Source of the DNA: Amycolatopsis acididurans
GTDB taxonomy: Bacteria > Actinomycetota > Actinomycetes > Mycobacteriales > Pseudonocardiaceae
Assembly (NCBI RefSeq): GCF_012328925.1
Contig: NZ_JAAXLS010000003.1
Location: 186,001-250,000, forward strand
Reading direction: 5' to 3'
DNA: 64,000 nucleotides
Shown here: piece by piece, positions 9,408 to 19,554 of the stretch
Layout: every line of letters starts with the position of its first letter
Position numbering within the stretch: the first letter of the stretch is position 1
Notes under the pieces: model-generated
What the model saw: only the letters and a program-made list of their open reading frames with translations
What the model was told of the DNA's origin: nothing
Databases searched by the model: none
Made by a program: the position numbers and the translations under genes

Positions 9408-10352
9408 ATGACCTTCGACGTACGCCGGATGCTGCTGCTGGCCGAGGTCGCGCGCCATGGTTCGATCACCGGCGCCGCGACCGCGCTGAACTACACGCCG
9501 TCGGCGGTGTCGCAGCAGGTCAGCAGACTGGAAGCGGAGGCGGGACAACCGCTGCTGGAACGGCACGCGCGCGGGATCACGCTCACCGAGGCGGGACGCG
9601 GGCTGCTCACGCACGCCGAGCGCATCGACCGCGAGCTCCGCGCGGCGCGCAGCGATCTGGACGAACTGGCCGGCCTGCGCGCGGGCTCGCTGCGGCTGGG
9701 CACGTTCCCGACCGTCGCGGCCTCGTTCCTGCCTCTCGTGGTCCGCGAGTTCCGGCGGCGGTACCCGGCCGTGGAACTGGTGGTGCGCAGCTCACGTCAC
9801 GCGGGCCTGCTCGACATGCTGGACAGCCGCGAGGTCGAGCTTTCCCTGTTGTGGGACTACGAATGGCAGCGGCTGCCCGGCGACAACCTGGACATCACGC
9901 ACGTGCTGGACGATCCCACGACGCTGATCGTGGGGGCTTCGCACCGGCTCGCCGGGCGTGAGTCCACGCGTTTCGCCGAACTGGCGGGCGAACAGTGGAT
10001 CGTGCGCGCCGACCACCCGGTGGCCGAGGTGCTGACGCGCAGCTGCCGCGAGGCGGGCTTCGAGCCCGCGATCGCCTACCGCGCCCACGACTACCAGGAG
10101 GCGCAGGCGATGGCCGCCGTCGGGCTGGGCATCGCGCTCGCGCCGCGGCTCGCGCTGCCCGGCCTGCGAGAGGACGTCACGACGGTCGCGCTCGGCCCGA
10201 AGGCCCCCGCCCGCCGCATCCTGCTCGCCAGCCCCCGCGGCCAGCGCCCGACCCCCGCCGCGCAGGCGTTGCAGGCGCTGTTCACCTCGACGGCCGCGAA
10301 GCTGCTGTCGATGCCCGCGCCGCTGGATCAGGCCGTCCGGCAGTACGTCTAG
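9408..10352 (+). CDS. LysR-family regulator of the tricarballylate-type cluster
   Basis: A 314-residue LTTR. The N-terminal helix-turn-helix reads RHGSITGAATALNYTPSAVS followed by QQVSRLEAEAGQPLLER; the remainder is the periplasmic-binding-like effector domain. The ATG at 9408 follows AAGG. It is divergently transcribed from prpF-tcuA-MFS across an 80-bp gap, the classic arrangement for a LysR activator and its target operon. The tcu operon of enterobacteria also has a LysR regulator (TcuR). The effector is unknown here. Confidence 0.88.
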   Translation: MTFDVRRMLLLAEVARHGSITGAATALNYTPSAVSQQVSRLEAEAGQPLLERHARGITLTEAGRGLLTHAERIDRELRAARSDLDELAGLRAGSLRLGTFPTVAASFLPLVVREFRRRYPAVELVVRSSRHAGLLDMLDSREVELSLLWDYEWQRLPGDNLDITHVLDDPTTLIVGASHRLAGRESTRFAELAGEQWIVRADHPVAEVLTRSCREAGFEPAIAYRAHDYQEAQAMAAVGLGIALAPRLALPGLREDVTTVALGPKAPARRILLASPRGQRPTPAAQALQALFTSTAAKLLSMPAPLDQAVRQYV

Positions 10353-10362
10353 CCCGCCGTCA

Positions 10363-12002
<1,640 letters not shown>

Positions 12003-12021
12003 CAGCTACCTCCTCGTGTTA

Positions 12022-12036
12022 CAGGCATGTTGCCTG
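12022..12036. promoter_or_regulatory. Inverted repeat upstream of amtB
   Basis: CAGGCA-TGT-TGCCTG, a perfect 6-bp-arm repeat 20-34 bases upstream of the amtB start codon. GlnR would be the expected regulator, but this sequence does not match the GlnR a/b-site consensus well, although a GTAAC half-site lies beside it on the coding strand. Confidence 0.35.
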
Positions 12037-12072
12037 AACACCTGGGCGGCTCGGTGACCCGGGTCGTCGTTG

Positions 12073-13266
12073 TTAGACAGAGGCCAACAAGGGTTTGGTG
12101 AAAAGCCCCAGAATCAGGACAAGCGCGGCACCGAAGACCAGCATCGCCAGCGCGACCGGAATCAGCTGCGCGGCAAGGCCGAGCGCGAGCACCGGCACGG
12201 TCAGTCCGATGTAGGCGGCCAGGAACAGCCCGGCCAGCGCCTCGCCGCGCCCGTCCGGCGGCGCGATCGAGAGCACGACACTCACGCAGCCCTTGAACGT
12301 CGCGCCCGCGCCGCCGCCCGCGAGGATCCCGCCCGCGACGAACAGGGCGAGGCTGGGCACCCAGACCGCGACGATCACCAGCACGATCCCGGTCACCAGC
12401 AGGCCGAGGCCGAAGCCGGCCTGACGCCGCGGCGCGGCGCGGGCCAGCAGGATCTGGGCGAGAGCGGCCGAACCGAACACCGCGAACGACACGAGCCCGG
12501 CCAGCGCGTGCGACCGCTGATGCAGGGTGTTGGCGACGAAACCGGGCGCGAGCGAGGTGAACATGCCGAACACGGCGAATCCGGCGAGCGCGGCGGCACC
12601 GGCGGCGAAGAACCGGCCACGCGCCTCCCCCGGCACCGACACCCGCTGCGGGCGGTAAGGGCGGGCGACCGGTTCGACCGTTTCCGGCACCAGCGCGACC
12701 GCGAGCGCCCCGAGCAGCATCAGCGCCTGGAACACCAGGTAGGGCACGTGCAGGGGATCGGCGACGTACTCGGCGAGGAACCCGGCGATCAGCGGGCCGA
12801 GCCCGATGCCGCCGAGGTTCGCGGCGGTCGCGACCACGTCGGCCCGCGTCCTGGGCGCGCGGGGGCGGGCCACGTCGTGCAGTTCCGCGAGGTGCGCGGT
12901 GGCGGTCGCGGTCAGCATGCCGACGCTGATCCCGGACACGAAGCGCGCGACGAGCAGAGCGGGCACCGCGGTCCAGGCCAGGAACATCACCGCCGCGAGC
13001 ACATTGACCAGCACCGCGGCGATCAGTACCCGGCGCCGGCCCGCCCAGTCCGACACGTGCCCGGCCAGGAACAGGCTCACCACCACCCCGACCGCGTAGG
13101 CCGCGAAGACCAGCGTGACGGTGAAGGGACCGAAGCCGTCCTTCTGCTGGTACAGCACGTACAGCGGGGCGGGCGCGGCCGAGAAGGCCATCGTCACCGC
13201 GAACGCGTACGCGACCAGCCAGAACCCCAGGCCGTGCCTGCGTGACGTCGTGACCATCGTGCTCAT
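12073..13266 (-). CDS. MFS transporter, drug/metabolite exporter type
   Basis: About 397 residues and 12 hydrophobic helices, with motif A as GHVSDWAGRRRVLI between helices 2 and 3. The frame is open to 13317, but the ATG at 13266 gives a normal cytoplasmic N-terminus and leaves an 80-bp divergent region facing the LysR gene. Its neighbour and probable regulator is that LysR protein. The substrate is unknown; an efflux role is likely from family resemblance. Confidence 0.85.
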   Translation of the reverse strand: MSTMVTTSRRHGLGFWLVAYAFAVTMAFSAAPAPLYVLYQQKDGFGPFTVTLVFAAYAVGVVVSLFLAGHVSDWAGRRRVLIAAVLVNVLAAVMFLAWTAVPALLVARFVSGISVGMLTATATAHLAELHDVARPRAPRTRADVVATAANLGGIGLGPLIAGFLAEYVADPLHVPYLVFQALMLLGALAVALVPETVEPVARPYRPQRVSVPGEARGRFFAAGAAALAGFAVFGMFTSLAPGFVANTLHQRSHALAGLVSFAVFGSAALAQILLARAAPRRQAGFGLGLLVTGIVLVIVAVWVPSLALFVAGGILAGGGAGATFKGCVSVVLSIAPPDGRGEALAGLFLAAYIGLTVPVLALGLAAQLIPVALAMLVFGAALVLILGLFTKPLLASV

Positions 13267-13321
13267 GTTCCCAGTCTCGGTGCGCCGGATCATCTCGTCC
13301 AATGATTGTTTGTGCATCTTG

Positions 13322-13340
13322 CTATCTGTCTGGTAGATAG
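13322..13340. promoter_or_regulatory. Palindromic LysR-type operator between MFS and LysR genes
   Basis: CTATCT-N7-AGATAG, perfect arms, ending 5 bases before the GTG start of the LysR gene. It contains the ATC-N9-GAT core typical of LysR boxes. Binding here would autoregulate the LysR gene and could act on the divergent MFS gene. Judged by symmetry and position. Confidence 0.5.
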
Positions 13341-13345
13341 CAGGT

Positions 13346-14251
13346 GTGGACCTGCGTCAACTGGAGTACCTCGTCGCGGTCGCGGAGGAACTCAGCTTCA
13401 CGAAGGCGTCGCGGCGCCTGCGCGTCGTGCAGTCCGGCGTGTCCACCGCCATCCGCGCACTCGAACGCGAGGTGGGCACGCCGCTGTTCGAACGGGACAG
13501 CAGGCATGTCCGGCTCACCGCCGCCGGGACCGCGATGCTGCCGCACGCCCGCGCCGCGCTCGCGGCCGCGCGGGCGGCGCACGACGCGGCCCGCACCGTG
13601 CGGGGCGAGCTGCACGGCTCGGTCACGCTCGGCATCCTGCTGACCACCTCGGGCATCGACATCCCGCGGGTGCTGGGCCGGTTCCGCCGGGCCCATCCGC
13701 ACGTGCGCGTCCGCGTGCAGTACTCCCCCGGCGGGTCGGGCGGGCACGTCGGCTCGCTGCTCGACGGCAGCCTGGACCTGGCGTTCGTGGCGTTCCCCGG
13801 CCGCTGCCCACCCGGGCTGTCCGCAGATCTGCTGGCCGAGGAGCAACTACGGCTGCTGTGCCCGGACGAGCACGCCCTCACCCGCGCCGGCGAGATCGAT
13901 CTGGCCGCGCTCGCCGACGAGTCCTTTGTGGACTTCCCACCGGGCTGGGGTTCGCGCGGGGTCGTGGACCGCGCCTTCGAGCAGGCGGGGCTGAGCAGGG
14001 CGGTGCCGCTGGAGGTGTCGGACTACGCGACGCTGACGGGGCTGGTAGGCCAGGGTCTCGGCGTCGCGTTCGTGCCGGAATCGATGACGCGGTCGGTGTC
14101 CGGGGTGACCGCGCTGACGGTGGCCTCGCCGGCGCTGCGCTGGCGGCTGTCGGTGGCCACCTCGGCGACGAGGTCCCTGTCGCCGGCCGCCGCCGCGCTG
14201 CTCGAGGAAATCCGGCGCTGCCGCGGCCCCGTGACCACGGCGGGAACGTAA
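13346..14251 (+). CDS. LysR-family transcriptional regulator
   Basis: 301 residues. The N-terminal winged helix reads MDLRQLEYLVAVAEELSFTK with LRVVQSGVSTAIRALEREVG, and a substrate-binding-like domain follows. The GTG start directly follows the palindrome at 13322-13340. It diverges from an MFS exporter gene, the usual regulator/efflux pairing. It contains one copy of the dispersed 13-bp motif (13921) with a TTT codon. It ends just before a strong hairpin shared with the opposing transporter operon. Confidence 0.88.
   Translation: MDLRQLEYLVAVAEELSFTKASRRLRVVQSGVSTAIRALEREVGTPLFERDSRHVRLTAAGTAMLPHARAALAAARAAHDAARTVRGELHGSVTLGILLTTSGIDIPRVLGRFRRAHPHVRVRVQYSPGGSGGHVGSLLDGSLDLAFVAFPGRCPPGLSADLLAEEQLRLLCPDEHALTRAGEIDLAALADESFVDFPPGWGSRGVVDRAFEQAGLSRAVPLEVSDYATLTGLVGQGLGVAFVPESMTRSVSGVTALTVASPALRWRLSVATSATRSLSPAAAALLEEIRRCRGPVTTAGT
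13921..13933 (+). repeat. Dispersed 13-bp element, exact copy in LysR gene
   Basis: GTCCTTTGTGGAC; in frame TCC-TTT-GTG-GAC, encoding S-F-V-D with TTT, a codon rarely used in this GC-rich DNA. The identical 13-mer recurs at 46892 and, on the other strand, at 30832. Confidence 0.6.
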
Positions 14252-14253
14252 AA

Positions 14254-14293
14254 ACCGATGGGGACGCGCCCCGGGTGGCGCGTCCCCATCGGT
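14254..14293 (-). terminator. Intrinsic terminator of the proXWV-type operon
   Basis: A perfect 17-bp stem (ACCGATGGGGACGCGCC and its complement) with a 6-base loop. On the minus strand it is followed by TTTTTACG, a U-tract, so it terminates the transporter operon. It also lies just after the convergent LysR stop and may act as a road block in both directions. Confidence 0.9.
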
Positions 14294-14309
14294 CCGGTGC
14301 GGAGCTCGG

Positions 14310-15215
14310 TCAGACCCCGGTGAAGATGGAGTCGACCAGCTGCTTGTTCTGAGCGGCCCACTGCTTGGCCGCGGTCGCCTCGTTGCCGTTGCCGGCCTTC
14401 TGCACCGCGTCCTCGAGCGAGCCGAGCTGCTCGTCGGTGAGCTTCAGGTTCTTCAGCGAGTTCGCCAGGTTCGGGAAGTCCTTCGCGAAGTTCTGCCGTC
14501 CCAGCGAGTGCAGCTGCTCACCCTTGCCCATGGCGCCCTTCGGGTCGGCGAGGTCCTTGAGCGGGTAGCGCGAGTACGCCCAGTGCGGGTGCCACAGCGC
14601 GACCACGATGGGCTGGTTGCCCTTGATCGCGCTGTCCAGCGCGGCCAGCATCGCCGTGCTGGAGGAGTTCTGCAGTTGCATCGAACCGGCGAGGTCGTAC
14701 TGCGGCATCACGTTGTTCTGGATGATCCGGGTCTCACCGGCACCCGGGTCGATCCCGGTGATCTTGCCGCCGAACAGCGAGGCGTTGGTCTTGAGGTCCT
14801 CGATGGAGTTGACCTGGCTCACGGAATTGGGCACCGCGAGGTTCAGCGTCGCGTTGTTGTACCAGACGCCGAGGTCCTCCAGCTTGTTCTTGTACTGGTT
14901 CCAGTAGTCCTCGTGGGTCGAGGGCAGCCAGGAGTCGAGGAAGAGGTCGATGTCGCCCTTGGCCAGGCCGGCGTACAACGGCGCCGCGTCCAGCTGCTGC
15001 AGCTCGACCTTGTAGCCCTTGTCCTCGAGCACGCCCTTGACCAGATTGGACAGTGCGATGTCCTCGTCCCAGGCGATGTAGCCGATCTTCAGAGTCTTGT
15101 TGCTCTGCCCGGTGTCGGCACTGTTGTTCCGCCCGCCACAGGCACTGGCGACGAGAGCCACCGCCAGCACCGCGGCGATGAGCGACCCGAGCCGCCGCAA
15201 CCTTCCGCTAGACAT
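14310..15215 (-). CDS. proX: Glycine betaine/proline-type ABC transporter substrate-binding lipoprotein
   Basis: 301 residues with an N-terminal signal and lipobox VASAC (Cys at about residue 26). The mature part is an OpuAC/ProX domain: KIGYIAWDEDIALSNLVKGV, DLFLDSWLPSTHEDYW and VVALWHPHWAYSRYPL supply the aromatic residues that cage quaternary amines in this family. AGGAGA precedes the ATG at 15215. It is third in the operon ATPase-permease-binding protein and ends before an intrinsic terminator. It is likely for osmoprotection or choline/betaine uptake. Confidence 0.93.
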   Translation of the reverse strand: MSSGRLRRLGSLIAAVLAVALVASACGGRNNSADTGQSNKTLKIGYIAWDEDIALSNLVKGVLEDKGYKVELQQLDAAPLYAGLAKGDIDLFLDSWLPSTHEDYWNQYKNKLEDLGVWYNNATLNLAVPNSVSQVNSIEDLKTNASLFGGKITGIDPGAGETRIIQNNVMPQYDLAGSMQLQNSSSTAMLAALDSAIKGNQPIVVALWHPHWAYSRYPLKDLADPKGAMGKGEQLHSLGRQNFAKDFPNLANSLKNLKLTDEQLGSLEDAVQKAGNGNEATAAKQWAAQNKQLVDSIFTGV

Positions 15216-15256
15216 GTATCCCTGTCTCCTTCCTTGAGAAACTCGCGGGCACCGCG

Positions 15257-16150
15257 TCAGACGCTCGCCGTGGCACGGCGGCTGGTGCGGCGCCGGGTCC
15301 GCCGGCCGCTGAACGAGGAGGTGATCCGGTCCAGGTAGATCGCCAGGATCACCACGCCGACGCCGTATTCGAAGCCGGCGCCGAGCTGAAGCCTCGTCAC
15401 CGACTCGAACACCTTGCCGCCGAGGCCGGGCCCGCCGACCATGCCGGCGATCACCACCATGGACAGCGACAGCATGATGATCTGGTTGATACCGGCCATG
15501 ATGGACGGCAGCGCCAGCGGAATCTGGATACCGGTGAGAATTTTCCTCGGCGCGGCACCGAAAGACTCACCCGCCTCGACCATTTCCTTGTCCACCTGGC
15601 GGATTCCGAGCTCGGTCAGCCGGACCCCGGGCGGCAGCGAGAACACCACCGTCGCGACGACACCGGGGACCACGCCGATCGAGAAGAAGAAGATCGCCGG
15701 GATCAGGTAGACGAACGCGGGCAGCGTCTGCATGAAGTCCATGACGGGCTTGATCACCCTGCTGGCCGCGTTGCTGCGCGCGGCCAGGATGCCCAGCGGC
15801 ACCGCGATCACCGTCGCGATCACGCCGGCCACCAGAACCTGCGCCAGCGTCAGCATCGCGTCGTCGAACACGCGAAGGCCGTCGGCGACCGCGAAGCCGA
15901 TCAGGCTCACCACGCCGAACTTCCAGCTGCGCAACGCCCAGGCCAGCAGCGCGAACAGGATGAACATCACCCACGACGGCGGCCATTGCAGCGCCGTGGT
16001 CAGCCCGTTGACCGCGCCGTTGATGATCTTGTCGATCGCATCGAACAGCGGGCCCACGTTGTTGTTGAGCCAGTCGACCGCGGTGGCGAACCAGTCGCCG
16101 AGCGGAATCCGCGGCACCTGCCAGCCATCGGCGAGAAGCACCTCACGCAT
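15257..16150 (-). CDS. proW: Glycine betaine/proline-type ABC transporter permease
   Basis: 297 residues with a long cytoplasmic or amphipathic N-terminus (a GDWFATAVDWLNNNVGPLFD stretch typical of OpuAB/ProW) and about five to six membrane helices. The EAA-like coupling loop is EAGESFGAAPRKILTGIQIP. The start overlaps the end of the ATPase gene by 8 bp. The C-terminus is unusually arginine-rich (RRTRRRTSRR). Confidence 0.93.
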   Translation of the reverse strand: MREVLLADGWQVPRIPLGDWFATAVDWLNNNVGPLFDAIDKIINGAVNGLTTALQWPPSWVMFILFALLAWALRSWKFGVVSLIGFAVADGLRVFDDAMLTLAQVLVAGVIATVIAVPLGILAARSNAASRVIKPVMDFMQTLPAFVYLIPAIFFFSIGVVPGVVATVVFSLPPGVRLTELGIRQVDKEMVEAGESFGAAPRKILTGIQIPLALPSIMAGINQIIMLSLSMVVIAGMVGGPGLGGKVFESVTRLQLGAGFEYGVGVVILAIYLDRITSSFSGRRTRRRTSRRATASV

Positions 16151-17447
16151 CGACGGTCACCTCCCCTGCCGAGCCGTTGCTTTCGGCCGCGGCCTCGCCG
16201 AGCGCACCCAGCAGCGTCGCGCGCGGCACGACGCCGAGCAGCTTGCCGTCCTCGGCCACCACCGCCAGCGGCAGCGCGCTTTCCGCGGCGGGGGCGAACA
16301 GTTCACTCAGCGCCGTGTCCGGCCCGACGGAGGCGACCCCGTCGGCCATGACCTCGCGGATGGTGTCCACGCCACGGCGCGCGGCGTCCGCGGCGGCGTC
16401 GTCGGTGATGACGCCGGCCAGCCGCCCGTCGCGCTCGACGACGAACAGCGCCGAGTACTGCTGTTCCTGCATCGTGCGCAGCGCGGCGCGGGGACCGGAG
16501 CCGGACCCGACGGTGCTCAGCGGCCGCACCATGACCGACCGCGCGGTCAGCACCCTGCTGCGGTCGACGTCCTGCACGAACTGGGCCACGTAGTCGTTGG
16601 CGGGCTCGGTCAGCACCTTCTCCGCGGTGCCGATCTGCACGATCTCCCCTTCGCGCATCACCGCGATCCGGTCGCCGAGGCGCATCGCCTCGTTGAGGTC
16701 GTGGGTGATGAAGATGATCGTCTTGCCCAGCTGCGCCTGCAACGACAACAGCTGGTCCTGCATCTCGCGGCGGATCAGCGGATCGAGCGCGCTGAACGCC
16801 TCATCCATCAGCAGCACGTCGGTGTCGGCGGCCAGTGCCCTGGCGAGACCGACCCGCTGCCGCATACCGCCGGAAAGCTGGTCCGGCGTGTGGTCCTCCC
16901 AGCCGGACAGCCCCACCATCGCCAGCGACTCGCGTGCGGTGGCGAGCCTGCTTTCCTTCGCTTCGCCCTTGATCTCCAGCGCGTACGCCGCGTTCTCCAG
17001 GACCGTACGGTGCGGAAACAGCGCGAAATGCTGGAACACCATGCTCATGGTGCGCTGGCGCATCCGCCTGATCTGCTTGCCGGACATCGAGGTGATGTCC
17101 ACGTCGTCGACGTAGACCTTTCCCGACGTCGGCGGCAGCAGGCCGTTGAGCATCCTGATCAAAGTGGACTTTCCCGAACCGGAAAGTCCCATGACCACGA
17201 ACAACTCCCCCGGCTCGACCTCGAAGGAGGCGTTGATCACGGCCGGTGTCACACCGGCGACGCCCAGTTCGGAGCGTTGCGCTCCCTGCTCGAACCGGCG
17301 TACCGCGTCCCGCGCGCGCCGGCCGAAGACCTTGTACAACTTCTCAGCTCGGACAGTCGGCAATGGCTTCTCGTTCTTTTCGACAACATTCGGTCCAAGA
17401 TCACCTGCACCTTGCCCAAGCACCTTATGCAAATAACTCTCAGACAC
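16143..17447 (-). CDS. proV: Glycine betaine/proline-type ABC transporter ATPase with CBS domains
   Basis: Up to 434 residues. Walker A is GLSGSGKST, the ABC signature LSGGMRQRVGLARAL, Walker B VLLMDEAFSALD, and the switch His is in IFITHDLNEAM. Two CBS domains follow (from about residue 285), as in OpuAA/ProV, where they sense ionic strength or nucleotides. The GTG at 17447 gives the longest frame but has no clear Shine-Dalgarno site, and the first 30 residues are less GC-rich and not family-like, so translation may begin some 25-35 codons later. Confidence 0.93.
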   Translation of the reverse strand: MSESYLHKVLGQGAGDLGPNVVEKNEKPLPTVRAEKLYKVFGRRARDAVRRFEQGAQRSELGVAGVTPAVINASFEVEPGELFVVMGLSGSGKSTLIRMLNGLLPPTSGKVYVDDVDITSMSGKQIRRMRQRTMSMVFQHFALFPHRTVLENAAYALEIKGEAKESRLATARESLAMVGLSGWEDHTPDQLSGGMRQRVGLARALAADTDVLLMDEAFSALDPLIRREMQDQLLSLQAQLGKTIIFITHDLNEAMRLGDRIAVMREGEIVQIGTAEKVLTEPANDYVAQFVQDVDRSRVLTARSVMVRPLSTVGSGSGPRAALRTMQEQQYSALFVVERDGRLAGVITDDAAADAARRGVDTIREVMADGVASVGPDTALSELFAPAAESALPLAVVAEDGKLLGVVPRATLLGALGEAAAESNGSAGEVTVDA

Positions 17448-17596
17448 AACAGTGGACCGGAAGGTAACCGGCGAAACGCCGTGTCAGGAAACCTCATGGC
17501 ATAGGCCACAGTCGTGGAATGTCATGCACACGTGACCTGTTTGTTATTCTCCATCGGGCTGTGGCCGCGACCGAACAGCGTTCAGTGGCGGGTGTG

Positions 17597-18259
17597 TCAC
17601 TCCCGGATCAGGGTGAGGGTCGTCCAAGCACCCAGGTGCACCGTGTCGCCGTCGGCGAGCGGATGCGGCGTGTTGGGCTTGAGCGGCGCGCGCGAGTTGC
17701 CGAGATACGTGCCGTTCGCCGAGTCCATGTCCACAATGGACCATGTACCGGTGTCGTCCGCGACGAGCAGCGCGTGCATGCGCGAGACACCGGCGTCCTC
17801 GGGCGGCCCGGTCAGGTCGATGTCGGGCAGGATGCCGCGGCTCACGCTGCGGCGGCCGATGCTCATCTGCTTGCCGCGCAACGGAAACCGCCGTTCCGGG
17901 CAGAACGGCGGAAACTCCACCGGGTCCGCGCCGGAACCGCCTTCGGCGCGCACGGTGTCGTAGTAGGCACGATCGGCGGTGACCAGCACCGCGAATGTCC
18001 CGGTCGCTTCCTTCCGGTCCCCGGCGGCGGACTGCGGTGCGGGCTCCGGTGGCGCGGCGAGCGAGTCGTGGCCGCAGCTTTCGCAGAACCGGCCCTCCAC
18101 GGGTGCCCCGCACGCGGGGCAGGGGTGCGCCGCGGGGGCCGGTTCCGGAGCGGGCTCCGGTACCGGCGCGGCCGGTGCCTCGGGTGCGGCGAAGGCGAGG
18201 CCGCAGACGTCGCAGTACTCGTCGTCGGCGGAGTCGTGGCCGTTGACGCATACCGGCAT
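17597..18259 (-). CDS. Zinc-ribbon plus FHA domain phosphopeptide-binding protein
   Basis: 220 residues. The N-terminus has two zinc-ribbon-like segments (CVNGHDSADDEYCDVCG and CPACGAPVEGRFCESCG) split by a Pro/Ala/Glu-rich linker. The C-terminal half is an FHA domain with the expected signature: SIGRRS, SRMHALL and DMDSANGTYLGN. FHA domains bind phosphothreonine. It is the last gene of the pknG operon and its start overlaps the VWA stop (TGATG). It is not GarA by its N-terminus: no ETTSVF-type phosphorylation motif is visible. A role as substrate or adaptor of the adjacent kinase is likely. Confidence 0.88.
   Translation of the reverse strand: MPVCVNGHDSADDEYCDVCGLAFAAPEAPAAPVPEPAPEPAPAAHPCPACGAPVEGRFCESCGHDSLAAPPEPAPQSAAGDRKEATGTFAVLVTADRAYYDTVRAEGGSGADPVEFPPFCPERRFPLRGKQMSIGRRSVSRGILPDIDLTGPPEDAGVSRMHALLVADDTGTWSIVDMDSANGTYLGNSRAPLKPNTPHPLADGDTVHLGAWTTLTLIRE
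17729..17741 (-). repeat. Dispersed 13-bp element, exact copy in FHA gene
   Basis: Coding strand GTCCATTGTGGAC, in frame as TCC-ATT-GTG-GAC (S-I-V-D) inside the FHA motif region. ATT is rare here. Confidence 0.6.
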
Positions 18260-19554
18260 CAGCTCTGCCCGCCGCTCTTGCCGACCCGCTTGGTGACCTG
18301 GGACCGGCTTTCCAGCGTCATCGCGTCCACCGCGCTGACATCCCGCTTCAGCCGCACCGTGCCGCGGGCTGGATCGACGACGTCGACCACCTTCGCGAGC
18401 AGTTTCGCGGTGTCCTCGTGGCCGGAGGAATGCGCGAGCGCGACGGCGCGGCCGAGTTTGGCCGTCGCCGTCTCGACATCGCCCGTGCGCTGTGCCTCGA
18501 TGCCCTCCTCGATCGCCGAGGCCAGTTCCGCCTGCCCGGTGTAGTGCGCGACCTCGGGACTGATCTTGGTCGACAGTGCCGTGTCGTCGGTCCAGATCGC
18601 CAGCACCTGTCCCTTGCCGAGCACATCCCCGCCGCGGGTCACCAGGCTCACCCGCGCGGCGAGCATCTTGTCGCCGATGTTGGCCGGCGACACCTGCACG
18701 CACACGTGGTAGTCGCGGCTTTCGGCGCCCCACGACCCGGTCGGGTAGTCGCCGCTGCGCGGCCCGGACTCCTCGCGCCGCCCGGTGAGGTCGGCGAGGG
18801 CGGGCTCGACCTGCTTGACGAACTTGACCCGCGCACCCTGCGGGGTCCACACGCGCAGCGCGACGTCGGCGACCTCCTTGCCCATCGAGGCGGTGGTCAT
18901 CGCGCGGAAGTCCTGTTCCAGGTCCTCGGGCTCGGCGACGATGTCGACCGAGCCGAGCAGCGTCTCGGAGATCTTGCGCAGTTCGCGGACCTCCCAGTCG
19001 GTGCCCACGCCACGGCAGTCGCACACGAACTCGCCGGCGACCTCACCGAGGATCTGGTCGAGCTTGCTCGCCCGCTCGTGCACGTTCTTTCCGTCGGTGA
19101 GCAGAATGGCGTGCCGCAACGGATTCTGCCGGGTCTGGAACACCTGTGCGGCCAGCAGCAGCCACTCCCCCATGGCCGTGCCCCGGTCCGCGTACAACCG
19201 CTCCACGGCCGCCTTCGCCTCGGCCCGGGTGCGCGGGCTCACCTCGGCCATGCCGAGCTTGCCGGGGTAGACGAGCGTGGCGATGTCCGTGCCCGCGATG
19301 ACCGCGAACGCGACGCCGTCGCGCAGCGTGTCGATCGCGGCGGCGGTCGCGCGCTTGGCGGCGGCCATCTTGGTGCGCGGATGGTCCATCGAACCCGAGC
19401 AGTCGACGATGATCACCTCTGCGGCCGGGGTGCTGGCCGGGACCTGCGCGCCGCTTCCGCTGGAGGTGACCGTGACGATCGCGTTGACCTCGGCCGCACC
19501 CTGGGGCAGGTACTCGTTCTGGTAGACCTCGATCTGGAAGTCGCTCATCGTCAT
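18259..19554 (-). CDS. VWA-domain protein of the PknG/PP2C operon
   Basis: 431 residues. A von Willebrand A domain with the MIDAS motif VDCSGSM begins near residue 50, with a matching TDGKN loop later, so metal-dependent ligand binding is expected. The C-terminal half has no motif I recognise. The ATG at 19554 overlaps the phosphatase stop (ATGA); the longer upstream open frame is a shadow of the phosphatase gene. VWA proteins grouped with a kinase and a PP2C phosphatase resemble the TerY-P triads described from comparative genomics, although this protein is about twice TerY length. Confidence 0.87.
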   Translation of the reverse strand: MTMSDFQIEVYQNEYLPQGAAEVNAIVTVTSSGSGAQVPASTPAAEVIIVDCSGSMDHPRTKMAAAKRATAAAIDTLRDGVAFAVIAGTDIATLVYPGKLGMAEVSPRTRAEAKAAVERLYADRGTAMGEWLLLAAQVFQTRQNPLRHAILLTDGKNVHERASKLDQILGEVAGEFVCDCRGVGTDWEVRELRKISETLLGSVDIVAEPEDLEQDFRAMTTASMGKEVADVALRVWTPQGARVKFVKQVEPALADLTGRREESGPRSGDYPTGSWGAESRDYHVCVQVSPANIGDKMLAARVSLVTRGGDVLGKGQVLAIWTDDTALSTKISPEVAHYTGQAELASAIEEGIEAQRTGDVETATAKLGRAVALAHSSGHEDTAKLLAKVVDVVDPARGTVRLKRDVSAVDAMTLESRSQVTKRVGKSGGQS

